Shown: in pieces, positions 1 through 8,977 of the stretch | Layout: each line of letters begins with the position of its first letter | How positions within the stretch are numbered: position 1 is the first letter of the stretch | Assembly (NCBI GenBank): GCA_965279295.1 | Contig: CBDIHQ010000018.1 | Reading direction: 5' to 3' (one strand) | Length of the DNA stretch: 64,000 nucleotides | DNA from: Aquabacter sp965279295 | GTDB taxonomy: Bacteria; Pseudomonadota; Alphaproteobacteria; Rhizobiales; Xanthobacteraceae | The notes under the pieces: model-generated | Told to the model about the DNA's origin: nothing | The model's input: the letters and a program-made list of their open reading frames with translations, nothing else | Database searches by the model: none | Translations under genes and position numbers: made by a program

Positions 1-600
1 CGCAATAACGGCATCGACATGTCGCCGCAGGAGGATTTCGACAGTTTCGGCCTGCGTCCCGCTTCAGGGCAGACGACGAATTCGCCTGAGGCGCGCGGGG
101 CGGCTTCCCCGCCCTTTTCACTGCGCCCTCTCCCTTCCGCGAAAGCGGAGCCGGACTGGGAGCATGTGCCGGCCGAGCAGCAGGCGTTGAGCCCGGTGCG
201 CACCGTCAGTTCGCAAATCCCCGAAGACTGGGACAGGGACATCATCCCCGAGCCCTTCAGTTTTGCAGGACCCGTGCCGGTCCTGCCCTCGGCGCCGCAG
301 CCCACGGTCGGGCCGAAGAACGTGACCCTGGCTCTTGTCGAGGCGCTGGCTCGCGTCGAACGGGCCGTCCTCGGGCCGGGGGAACCCGCGCTTTTATCCG
401 GCAGCGTCGATGACGCTCTCGCGCGGCTTGAAAGCAGTGATATGGAATGGACGGCCCTGGCGCTGGAAGGCTTGGCGCTTCGGGTCGTGGCCAGGCTGGA
501 GGAAAGCCCAGGCGATACTCAGGACGCCGTGCATGACCCACTGTTGGATGACTGGGATCCTTCCGCCGATGCGGTCGGGAAGGAAGGGGATAAGACATGA
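1..600 (+). CDS. T6SS FHA-domain protein (TagH/ImpI-like), 3' part
   Basis: The frame is open from base 1, so the gene begins before the window and only about 199 C-terminal residues are visible. They are a Pro/Ala-rich linker containing the motif IPEDWD, which is typical of the linker in T6SS FHA proteins of the ImpI/TagH type, followed by a short helical region. The phosphothreonine-binding FHA domain itself would lie upstream and cannot be seen. The stop overlaps the tssK start in an ATGA arrangement, so the two are probably translationally coupled. In the Agrobacterium imp operon ImpI sits directly before ImpJ (TssK), which supports the call. The name rests mainly on position and the linker motif. 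Confidence 0.5.
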   Translation, partial: RNNGIDMSPQEDFDSFGLRPASGQTTNSPEARGAASPPFSLRPLPSAKAEPDWEHVPAEQQALSPVRTVSSQIPEDWDRDIIPEPFSFAGPVPVLPSAPQPTVGPKNVTLALVEALARVERAVLGPGEPALLSGSVDDALARLESSDMEWTALALEGLALRVVARLEESPGDTQDAVHDPLLDDWDPSADAVGKEGDKT

Positions 601-1928
601 CCAACAATAAGGTCGTCTGGTCGGAGGGCATGTTTCTCCGCTCCCAGCATTTCCAGCAGCATGACCGGTATGTGGAACGCCTGGTGCGGCAGCGGGTCGA
701 GGGGCTGAATTGCTACCCCTGGGGCCTACGTTCGCTCTCGCTGGACCGCAATCTGCTCGGCCTCGGCAAGTTCGCAATCAATAGCTGCGATGGCATTTTC
801 GAGGACGGAACGCCCTTCTCCATCCCTGAGGACGACCAGCACCCCGCGCCCCTCGACCTGCCCGTCGGCACCGCCAACAGCATCATCTATCTCTGCCTCC
901 CCATCGCCATGCGCGGCGCGCCGGAGGTGGATGTGGAAACCCAATTCAATTCCGCCGCCCGCTTCCTTGCCGAGGAACAGGAGGTTGTGGATTCCATCAG
1001 CGGCGCCCAAGGCGTCGCCCGCATCCGCACTGCCCACCTTCGCCTGACGCTCATGCTGGAGCACGAGGACCGGGCGGGCTTCCAGTGCATCGGCGTCGCC
1101 CGCGTCGCAGAAGTCACGGCCGACCGGCGGGTGCAATTGGATGTGAACTATATTCCCCCTTGCCTTGCCACCTCGGTTTCGCCGGCGCTGACGGGGTTCA
1201 TCAACGAAGTGACGGCAATGCTGCATCACCGTGGCCAAGCCTTGGCGCCGCGCGTGACCGGCTCATCCAGTCATGGCGTCGCCGAGATCGCCGACTTCCT
1301 GATGCTCCAGCTCATCAACCGCTCGGAGCCCCTGCTGTCGCACCTCGCGAGCCTGCCGAACCTGCACCCCGAGCGGCTCTATTCCACGCTTCTGGAATTG
1401 TCCGGAGAGTTCGCAACCTTCACCAGCGCCGAAAAGCGCCCCCGCGAACTTCCCACCTATCGCCATCACGACCTAGAGATGTCCTATGGACATCTCATGC
1501 CGGAACTGCGCGCGGCACTCAGCGCCGTTCTGGAACAGGCGGCGGTGCTGATCCCGCTCCAGGACCGCAAATACGGCATCCGCGTCGGCACCATCGCCGA
1601 CCGCAAGCTGCTGACGGATTCGATTTTCGTCCTGGTGGTGAAGGCGAGCATGGCGAGCGAGAACATTCGCCGCACACTTCCCGCGCTCATAAAAATCGGT
1701 CCGGTCGAACAGATACGAGAATTGGTTAACGTACAACTTCCCGGAATCAGGGTTCAACCCATGGCGGTGGCGCCGCGCCAGATTCCTTACCACGCGGGCT
1801 CTGTCTACTTTCAATTGGAAGCAGATAATGCCCTATGGGCACCCTTGATGACATCAGGCGGCATCGCCGTTCACCTAGCTGGCGATTTTCCTGAGGTTTC
1901 CATGGAACTTTGGGCGATACGCAACTAG
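597..1928 (+). CDS. tssK: T6SS baseplate subunit TssK (ImpJ/VasE)
   Basis: 443 residues, the usual length for TssK. The N-terminus (VVWSEGMFLRSQHFQQHD) is the conserved opening of the family, where WxEGMFLxPQHFQ is the signature. TssK connects the T6SS baseplate (TssEFG) to the TssJLM membrane complex and acts in the cytoplasm. The C-terminal part ends with the VYFQLE...WAPLMTSGGIAVHLAGDFP stretch that is typical of the receptor-binding-like shoulder/head region. The start overlaps the stop of the FHA gene by four bases, and tssL follows after 82 bases. Confidence 0.95.
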   Translation: MTNNKVVWSEGMFLRSQHFQQHDRYVERLVRQRVEGLNCYPWGLRSLSLDRNLLGLGKFAINSCDGIFEDGTPFSIPEDDQHPAPLDLPVGTANSIIYLCLPIAMRGAPEVDVETQFNSAARFLAEEQEVVDSISGAQGVARIRTAHLRLTLMLEHEDRAGFQCIGVARVAEVTADRRVQLDVNYIPPCLATSVSPALTGFINEVTAMLHHRGQALAPRVTGSSSHGVAEIADFLMLQLINRSEPLLSHLASLPNLHPERLYSTLLELSGEFATFTSAEKRPRELPTYRHHDLEMSYGHLMPELRAALSAVLEQAAVLIPLQDRKYGIRVGTIADRKLLTDSIFVLVVKASMASENIRRTLPALIKIGPVEQIRELVNVQLPGIRVQPMAVAPRQIPYHAGSVYFQLEADNALWAPLMTSGGIAVHLAGDFPEVSMELWAIRN

Positions 1929-2010
1929 TCTTACCAGCGAATGCGATAACCGGCATCCGAGCGCAATACCGTGCCCGCAAAGCTAGGGAGCGATCGGCGA
2001 AAGCAGAGAG

Positions 2011-3549
2011 ATGAGCCCCCCTCCTAAGGCAGAGGACGATCTGGAGACCACCATCTTCGCACCTGCTGCCGTGCTTGCGGCGTCGGGATCGCAAAGGGCT
2101 GGCTCGGGTGGAACCGTTTCCGCGCCCTCCGGCGGAGCAAAGCCCGGGCCCCTCCCCTATCCGCGTGCGCCTAGCTCTCCCCGCGCCGGGGGTCGGCAGG
2201 TGGAGCGTCCCGCTCCGATGGTGGACAAGGTCGGCGATAGCGCGCAGACGCCGTCCGTACAGCATCCTCCGCCGGTCTATGGCAACGGCCACAGGGAAGC
2301 GGCGGTGCGCACGACCCGCGAGGTCTACCGCGACAATCCTGGCCTCGCACTCGCGGTCCCGATCTTCGATCTTCTGGTTCGCGCCCAGATGGAGACGACA
2401 GCCGATGCGGATTCGCTTCATCCGATGATGCTGGAGGAATTGCGCTCATTCGAGTCGCAGGCCATCGCGTGCGGCCTGTCTCACAACCACACCCGGCTGA
2501 TCCTCTACGCACTGGCGGCGACCGCCGACGATTGCGTCCTGCATACCGCATGGGGCAAGGAAAGCGACTGGTCCTCCAAGACCCTGATCTCCGCTCTGTT
2601 CCAGGAAACATGGGGCGGCGAGCGTTTCTATACACTGCTCAGCCAGATGATGGCCGCACCCCACGCGGTGACGCGGGAAATCGAATTCTACTATTTCTGC
2701 ATGGAATTCGGCTTCGAGGGCAAATACCGTCTCTCGGGGAGCGGCTCGGGTGAACTGACGCGCATCAAGGGAGACATTTATCAGTTCCTGCGCAGCGTGA
2801 AGGGCAGCATCAAGCCGGAAATGGCCCCCACCTGGCGCGGCATCTCGGCAGAGGGGCGCGGCCCCCGCGACTTTCGGCTGTTCGCCTTGGGCGCCGGCGG
2901 CCTCGCCCTGTGCCTGCTTCTCCTGTTCATCGGCTTTTTCGTCATCCTGCATCGCGAATCCATGGTCGCCGTAGTCCAGGTGAAGGAACTGATGGCCGAC
3001 CCGCTGCTGCCGAAGCCGCGGCCGGTGGTGGTGGCGGCGCGTCCCGAGGCGGTGGCGGCGCCACAGCCCAAGGCGGCAGTTCCCGTCATCCCTGCCGCAC
3101 CGGCGGTGCCAAGGGAAACGCCGTTACAGGCCATCACCACATTCCTTGAGCCGGAGCAGAAGCAGGGGCTTCTCACGGTTGCCGGACGCGACAGCAATAT
3201 CGTTATCCGCACCACCTCGGAGCTGTTCGCCACCGCAAGCACCGCGCTGCGGCCGCCGTATCCCGACGTCATGAAGAAAATCGCCGCCGCGCTCGCCAAA
3301 TATCCGGGACCTGTGATGGTGCTTGGCTATTCGGACAACGTGCCGATCAACACCATGACCTATCCGAACAATCAGGTGCTCTCCGCCGCCCGCGCCCAAG
3401 CGGTCGCGACCACCCTCGGCGCCGCTCTTGGCGATGCGGGCCGGGTCACGTCGCAAGGCATGGGCGACAGCGATCCGATCGGCGACAACGCGACCGCAGA
3501 AGGCCGGCAGAAGAACCGCCGCGTCGAAATCGTTCTCACGCCCAAATAG
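2011..3549 (+). CDS. tssL: T6SS membrane subunit TssL with C-terminal OmpA domain
   Basis: 512 residues. A Pro/Gly-rich cytoplasmic tail of about 110 residues is followed by a DotU/IcmH domain (about 110-280), one transmembrane helix (about 290-313), a Pro/Ala linker and a periplasmic OmpA/MotB peptidoglycan-binding domain (about 390-512; motifs LGYSDNVPI, SAARAQAV and NRRVEIVL). It anchors the T6SS trans-envelope complex with TssM. This is the long form of TssL that carries its own cell-wall-binding domain. Near the N-terminus is DDLETTIF with Thr13 and Thr14. Agrobacterium TssL is phosphorylated on an N-terminal threonine that Fha recognises, so this site is a candidate equivalent (inference). 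Confidence 0.95.
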   Translation: MSPPPKAEDDLETTIFAPAAVLAASGSQRAGSGGTVSAPSGGAKPGPLPYPRAPSSPRAGGRQVERPAPMVDKVGDSAQTPSVQHPPPVYGNGHREAAVRTTREVYRDNPGLALAVPIFDLLVRAQMETTADADSLHPMMLEELRSFESQAIACGLSHNHTRLILYALAATADDCVLHTAWGKESDWSSKTLISALFQETWGGERFYTLLSQMMAAPHAVTREIEFYYFCMEFGFEGKYRLSGSGSGELTRIKGDIYQFLRSVKGSIKPEMAPTWRGISAEGRGPRDFRLFALGAGGLALCLLLLFIGFFVILHRESMVAVVQVKELMADPLLPKPRPVVVAARPEAVAAPQPKAAVPVIPAAPAVPRETPLQAITTFLEPEQKQGLLTVAGRDSNIVIRTTSELFATASTALRPPYPDVMKKIAAALAKYPGPVMVLGYSDNVPINTMTYPNNQVLSAARAQAVATTLGAALGDAGRVTSQGMGDSDPIGDNATAEGRQKNRRVEIVLTPK

Positions 3550-3606
3550 GCGTTTGCACACCCGAAACAGTCTCACGACAAAGTAGAGTTGCAGCAAAAC
3601 CAGATC

Positions 3607-6600
3607 ATGCCAAAGATACTGACGACTTGGAAGTTCTGGCGCTGGGTGCTCCTGGCGGCGCTGACCCTCGCCTTCATCCTGCTGATGTGGTTTGGGGGGC
3701 CGCTGGTCGCCGTGGGCTCCGTTGCCCCGCTGGCCACTTCGGTGGCGCGTCTGCTGGTGTGCTTCGTCGGCGTGCTGGTCGCCGGTGTCATCGGCGTGGT
3801 CTGGCTGCTCGGTGAGAAGGAAGAGGAAGACAACCAGAGGCAAGATCGCCAGAGCTTGGCACTGGCCAGCCAGATCGCCGACGCCCAAGAGATTCCCAAG
3901 TCCCAGCGGGACAGCATGGAGCGCGGCTTCCAGCTCACCTTGGCCATGCTGCGCCGCATTCGCCCGTCCGGCTTTTTTGGCAAACGCTACAAATACGCGC
4001 TGCCCTGGTACGGGATCATTGGTGGCGAGGGCTCAGGAAAAAGCTCGTTCATCCACTCCTCCGACCTACGATTTCCTCTCAATGAAGCGCGCGAGGGCCG
4101 CATCAATGCGGGATCGCTGCATTTTTCATTCACCGACCGCGCCGTGCTGGTGGAGACGCGCGGACCGCTGGTAACGGCACCGGAACCCAACACCTGGGGC
4201 ATCTTCGCGAATCTGCTGAAACGCCATCGCCCGCGCCAGCCGATCAACGGGATCATACTGGTCCTCAGCCTGGCGGAAATCCTGCGCGCCACGGACGTGC
4301 AACGCTTCTCGTTCCATGCCGATCTGCGCGAACAGTTGGAGTTCTTCCAACGCACCCTGAAGATGCGCGTTCCGGTCTATATCGTCCTCGCCAAGGCCGA
4401 CCAGTTGGTCGGCTTCAACGAGTTCTGCGCGGATCTCACCCAGACCGAGCGCCGTGGCGTGTTCGGGGTCACGTTCCCGCTCTATGACGAGCATGGCCAG
4501 ACGACCAAGGGCAAGTCGCTCGCAGCGACCTTCGCGACCGAGTACGATAATTTCCTGCAGTGGCAGATGCCGCGCATGCTCAGTCAGGTCAACCAGACCT
4601 TCCGCGTCGATGAACGCTTCGACTGCTTCATGTTCGTGCCGCATCTCGCGACGCTGAAGCCGCTGATCGCCGACCTCATCGATGATGTCTTCAAGCCCAC
4701 CACGTTCGAGCGGCCGCTGCTGCTGCGCGGCATCTACTTCACCAGTTCCGGTCACGCGGCTGCGCGTGGGGAGACCGACACCCTCGCCATTCAGGGTGTG
4801 GTGGACGAGATGGCGGATGCGCGGCGCACTGGCCTGTTCATCCACGACCTGCTGAACAAGGTGATTTTCAAAGAATCCGGGCTGGTGGAGAGCGACCCCA
4901 CCTCCCAGCGCCGGGCCAAGACCTTCCGCATGGCCAGCATCGGCGCTGGCGCGCTTGTCGCCGTCCTTCTGGTGTCGTGGTGGATCACCAGCTTCATCGG
5001 CAACAGCTATCTCATCACCGACCTCAGATATGCCTCTGAGCGCGCCAAAGACACAATCAACGAACTCGAAGCCAGGCTGAGCAACCGCTCGGCCTCCGAC
5101 GCCGATATCGCCTCGATCCTACCGACGCTGAACGCGATGGAAGCCTTGCCGACGGGTTGGAGCCAGGGTCCCGATCTCAAGACCCCCTTCCACCTGACCG
5201 GCGGCCTCTCGCAGACCACCCTTCTGTCGACGATCACGCGCCAGGAATATGTCGACGCCCTTGAAAACCTGCTCCAGCCACGCCTTCAGGCGGCGCTACA
5301 GACCGAAATCGGCGAGAGCATGAACTCTCCGGGCAGTCTGTATGGCGCCCTCAAAGTCTATCTCATGCTTGGCGGCGCCGGTCCCATGGACCAGGCAACC
5401 GTGCTGGACTGGATGAGGCGGTATTTCGCCAGCATCTATCCCGGCCCTGCCCAGGCACCGCTGCGCTCCGCCTTGCTGGAGCATGTCGCCAACCTGCTCA
5501 ATGCCAAGCTTCCGCCGATCGAGTTGGACGACCAACTGGTGGTGCAGGCCCGCACGGCTCTGAACGCCTATAGCCCGGCAAACCGTGGCATGGCGATGCT
5601 CCAGCAGATACCGGAAATCGTGCAACTCGCCCCATGGCGGCTGACGGATGTCACCGGCCCACTCGCCCCCTATGCGCTGGTGCGACGCTCCGGCCGCCCG
5701 CTGTCGGACCCGATTGAGGGTATGTATACATCGGAAGCCTTCTTCGACACCGTGCTTCCCGCGATCTCCAAGATCGCCGCCGAGCTGGCGGAAGAAGACT
5801 GGGTGCGCATCCCGAGCAATACCGCAGCGGCGCCCAACATCTCACGCACCGAACAGTTGCGCCGGGATATGACCGACCTGTACGTCAACGATTACATTTC
5901 CTCCTGGCAGAACCTCATCAGCGACGTGACAATCGCGCCTTTCGACAGTCTTCAGTCGGAAATTTCGGTGCTCCAGTCCCTGCTCGGTCCCCCCTCGCCG
6001 CTTGCCACCTATCTCCAGGCGGTGGTGCAGCAGACCACGTTGACGCCCGCCACCGCCAAGCCAGGGGAAGATGGAAAGGTCGCCGCCGCCATTACGGAGC
6101 TGTCCGCAGCGACGTCTCGGCTGCGCACCTTGGGCGCCTCCGTCACCGCGCATTTCGCCGATCTGCACCGCTTTGTCGCGGGTTCGCCGAGCCCGCTGGA
6201 TGAGGTGCTGAAATCCTTGAGCCAGTTGCGCGCTCTGCTCGGCCCAGCCGCCAGCGTCGGCGGCAACAATCCGACCCAAGTCACGGACCTCTCCACCGGC
6301 CCGGCATACCAGCAGGTGCTCAGCCAGCTTAAGCTCAACACCCTGAGCGCCCCTCCAGCGCTGACCGATTCCATCCTCGGGTTGGTGCGGCAGACCTCGT
6401 CCATCACCGACGCCGGCGTCCGCACCGATCTCGACGCGGCCTGGCAATCGCAGATTTTGCCGTTCTGCCAGGTGGCCATCAACGGGAAGTATCCGTTCTC
6501 CACCTCGACCAATGACGTGACGCTGGCGGACTTCACACGTATGTTTGGCCCCGATGGCTTGTTGGACAAGTTTTTCGACCGCCAGCTCAAGCCGTTCGTG

Positions 6601-7122
6601 GACACCATTTCCAGCCCCTGGCGTCCTCTCGCCAATGCCGGCGCGCGCACCAATGTCACGACGCTGGCGCTGGGTTATTTCGAGCAGGCGGCGAAGATCC
6701 GCACCTTCTTTTTCGCACCCGGTGCGACCGCTCCCCAGGTGGCCTTCAGCCTGACCCCGCGTGATCTCGACCCCGGGGCCATGCGTGTGCGGCTGGACAT
6801 CGACGGCCAGGGCATCAGCTACCAATATGGCCCGCCACAGACCGTGCAGATGAAATGGCCGGGCAATGTGGGCGGTGTCCGCGTGGAATTCGGCGCCGCC
6901 AGCGAGGGCCAGCCCTCGTCGGTCAGCTATGACGGGCCATGGGCGCTGTTCCGCTTCCTAGGCGCGCGGACGCTGAAGCGCGAGAGCGCGAACCGTTTCG
7001 TGTTCAGCATCATCCTGGGTGAGCGTTCCGCGACCTTCAATCTGGATGCGGCAAGCGTGAACAATCCATTCCAGAAGTCGCCTCTGACGGGGTTCCGATG
7101 CCTGCCTTCGCTGGTCAGATGA
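3607..7122 (+). CDS. tssM: T6SS membrane subunit TssM (IcmF)
   Basis: About 1171 residues, normal for IcmF/TssM. Two N-terminal membrane helices (about residues 10-60) are followed by a cytoplasmic NTPase-like domain with an intact Walker A (GGEGSGKSS, residues 139-147), a third membrane helix (about 445-465) and a large periplasmic region. TssM spans the inner membrane and forms the secretion channel with TssL. I chose the ATG at 3607, just before KILTTWKFWRW; a TTG at 3589 is an in-frame alternative that adds six residues. Unlike some TssM proteins it has kept the P-loop lysine. The 98 bases before tssA hold nothing recognisable. Confidence 0.95.
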   Translation: MPKILTTWKFWRWVLLAALTLAFILLMWFGGPLVAVGSVAPLATSVARLLVCFVGVLVAGVIGVVWLLGEKEEEDNQRQDRQSLALASQIADAQEIPKSQRDSMERGFQLTLAMLRRIRPSGFFGKRYKYALPWYGIIGGEGSGKSSFIHSSDLRFPLNEAREGRINAGSLHFSFTDRAVLVETRGPLVTAPEPNTWGIFANLLKRHRPRQPINGIILVLSLAEILRATDVQRFSFHADLREQLEFFQRTLKMRVPVYIVLAKADQLVGFNEFCADLTQTERRGVFGVTFPLYDEHGQTTKGKSLAATFATEYDNFLQWQMPRMLSQVNQTFRVDERFDCFMFVPHLATLKPLIADLIDDVFKPTTFERPLLLRGIYFTSSGHAAARGETDTLAIQGVVDEMADARRTGLFIHDLLNKVIFKESGLVESDPTSQRRAKTFRMASIGAGALVAVLLVSWWITSFIGNSYLITDLRYASERAKDTINELEARLSNRSASDADIASILPTLNAMEALPTGWSQGPDLKTPFHLTGGLSQTTLLSTITRQEYVDALENLLQPRLQAALQTEIGESMNSPGSLYGALKVYLMLGGAGPMDQATVLDWMRRYFASIYPGPAQAPLRSALLEHVANLLNAKLPPIELDDQLVVQARTALNAYSPANRGMAMLQQIPEIVQLAPWRLTDVTGPLAPYALVRRSGRPLSDPIEGMYTSEAFFDTVLPAISKIAAELAEEDWVRIPSNTAAAPNISRTEQLRRDMTDLYVNDYISSWQNLISDVTIAPFDSLQSEISVLQSLLGPPSPLATYLQAVVQQTTLTPATAKPGEDGKVAAAITELSAATSRLRTLGASVTAHFADLHRFVAGSPSPLDEVLKSLSQLRALLGPAASVGGNNPTQVTDLSTGPAYQQVLSQLKLNTLSAPPALTDSILGLVRQTSSITDAGVRTDLDAAWQSQILPFCQVAINGKYPFSTSTNDVTLADFTRMFGPDGLLDKFFDRQLKPFVDTISSPWRPLANAGARTNVTTLALGYFEQAAKIRTFFFAPGATAPQVAFSLTPRDLDPGAMRVRLDIDGQGISYQYGPPQTVQMKWPGNVGGVRVEFGAASEGQPSSVSYDGPWALFRFLGARTLKRESANRFVFSIILGERSATFNLDAASVNNPFQKSPLTGFRCLPSLVR

Positions 7123-7220
7123 TGCGAGATGGCACACCCTGCCCGTGGGCGGCCGCCACCGTCAGGGCAGCGTGCGCGCGTCGTCCTGTCCCCCGTGCAT
7201 TCCCGACCGGTTAGAATTCC

Positions 7221-8372
7221 ATGCCCGTTGAACTCACATTCGATCCCGGCCATATCCTGACGCCGATCAGCGAGGACGCGCCGTGCGGTGTCGATCCGCG
7301 CTCCGATATGTCCGGCCAGTCGCTATTCCTGCAGATCAAGGATGCGCGGACCAACGCACGGCGCAAGGAACGCGCGTTGGACATCGACCCCGACGCGGCG
7401 GCTGCGACCGACGACTGGACGGAAGTCGCCAACAATTCCATCGAGACGCTAGCCGGCGTGGGCAAGGATCTTGAGGTCTGCGCCTGGATGATCGAGGGCT
7501 TGGTCCGCGTCGATGGCTTCGCCGGCCTCTACACCGGATATGTCGCGGCCGAAGGGCTGATCAACACGTTCTGGGACGGCATCTTCCCACTGCCGGACGA
7601 GGATGGAAACGAACCCAGGCTGAGCCCCTTCATCGCGCTCAATGGCGCGGGCTCCGACGGCACTCTGATCCAGCCGATCCGCAAAATTCCCCTGACTGGC
7701 GGTGGCGAAGCGTATTCCTTCTGGCAATACGAGCAGGCCATGGAAATCAGCCAGATTTCCGATGCCGGCAAGCGCGAGGCACGGCTCTCCAACGGCGGTC
7801 TCAGCATTGATGCATTCAATGCTGCCGTGCAGCAGACACCGTGGAAATTCTATGCCGGGCTTGTGGAAAGCATCGAAGCGTCCCTGGAGGCTGTCCATTC
7901 CGTCTCGGATGCGTTTGCGGCCAGGGTCGGCGTGGATTCACCACCGGCCGGGGCGATTCGCGCACTGCTGACGGGAATTTTGGAGGCGGTGAAATTCTTC
8001 GCCTCCGCCAAGCTGGAGCAAGCCGCGCGGGCCATAGGGGCCGGCACGTCCGACGAGGCGAGCGAAAGCAGCGCGGATGAAGAGGCGGACCCGAGCGATA
8101 CGCCCTATCAGGCCGAAATTTCCGGAGAAAGCGCCAAAAAGGGCCTGACCCGCGAGCAGGCGCTGCGCCAAATATCGGAGATTGCCGCCTTCTTCCGAAA
8201 GAGCGAGCCACACTCACCGATTTCTTATACGCTTGATGAGATCGTGCGGCGCGCGAGGATGCCACTCGGAGAACTGCTCGAAGAACTCATTGTGGACGCC
8301 GATGCGCGCCGCTATTTCTATATAGCGGCCGGCCTGCGCGTACCTACGCATACGCAGGATGAGGAAAGCTAA
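7221..8372 (+). CDS. tssA: T6SS cap/priming subunit TssA (ImpA)
   Basis: 383 residues. The N-terminus (LTPISEDAPCGVDPRSD) is the conserved opening of the ImpA_N domain shared by TssA proteins. TssA primes and caps sheath polymerisation from the baseplate. The C-terminal third contains an acidic, Ser-rich linker (SDEASESSADEEADPSD) and a helical segment with RYFYIAAGL near the end. From here the order tssA-B-C-C2-tagJ-E-F-G matches impA to impH of the Agrobacterium imp operon. Confidence 0.92.
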   Translation: MPVELTFDPGHILTPISEDAPCGVDPRSDMSGQSLFLQIKDARTNARRKERALDIDPDAAAATDDWTEVANNSIETLAGVGKDLEVCAWMIEGLVRVDGFAGLYTGYVAAEGLINTFWDGIFPLPDEDGNEPRLSPFIALNGAGSDGTLIQPIRKIPLTGGGEAYSFWQYEQAMEISQISDAGKREARLSNGGLSIDAFNAAVQQTPWKFYAGLVESIEASLEAVHSVSDAFAARVGVDSPPAGAIRALLTGILEAVKFFASAKLEQAARAIGAGTSDEASESSADEEADPSDTPYQAEISGESAKKGLTREQALRQISEIAAFFRKSEPHSPISYTLDEIVRRARMPLGELLEELIVDADARRYFYIAAGLRVPTHTQDEES

Positions 8373-8461
8373 AGGAACGACGAAGTAGCAGAAGTGCTTC
8401 GTGATGTGACCGTCATCTGAATTCTGTAACACTTCATTTTGCCCAGAGGGGGCTTCGCACC

Positions 8462-8974
8462 ATGGCCAGTATACACGAGAAGCTGAATCGGGTGCGCAAG
8501 CCGCGCGTCCACATCACATATGACGTCGAAACCGAAGGCGCAGTGGTCCAAAAGGAATTGCCCTTCGTCGTCGGTGTGATGGGTGATTTCTCCGGCGACC
8601 CCAGCGAGCCGCTTAAGCCGCTGAGCGAGCGCAAGTTCATCCAGATCGATCGTGACAATTTCGATCAGGTCCTGGCCCGCATGACCCCCGGCCTGAAGCT
8701 CAAGGTGGACAACACCCTGGCGGACGACGGAAGCCAAATGTCGGTCGAACTCAGCTTCAAGTCCATGGACGACTTCGAGCCGGCCGCCGTGGTGGCCCGC
8801 GTGGAGCCTCTGCGCAAGCTGATGGAAGTGCGCAACCAGTTGCGCGACCTCCTTTCCAAAGCTGACCGGTCGGAAAACCTCGAGGCTCTTCTCGAGCAGA
8901 TTCTATCCAATGAAGAACAGTTGAAGACGTTGGGCGAGCAGCTCGGGGTCAACAAAGAAACCACGGAGGGTTGA
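8462..8974 (+). CDS. tssB: T6SS sheath small subunit TssB (ImpB/VipA)
   Basis: 170 residues, standard for TssB. It begins with the family pattern (SIHEKLNRVRKPRVHITYDV) and contains PFVVGVMGDFSG, the conserved sheath-forming segment. It pairs with TssC to build the contractile tail sheath in the cytoplasm. A strong ribosome-binding site (GAGGGGGC) precedes the ATG. The gene after it, tssC, follows after only three bases. The 89-base gap upstream is one of the larger gaps in the cluster and could hold a promoter, but no clear -35/-10 pair is seen. Confidence 0.96.
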   Translation: MASIHEKLNRVRKPRVHITYDVETEGAVVQKELPFVVGVMGDFSGDPSEPLKPLSERKFIQIDRDNFDQVLARMTPGLKLKVDNTLADDGSQMSVELSFKSMDDFEPAAVVARVEPLRKLMEVRNQLRDLLSKADRSENLEALLEQILSNEEQLKTLGEQLGVNKETTEG

Positions 8975-8977
8975 CCG

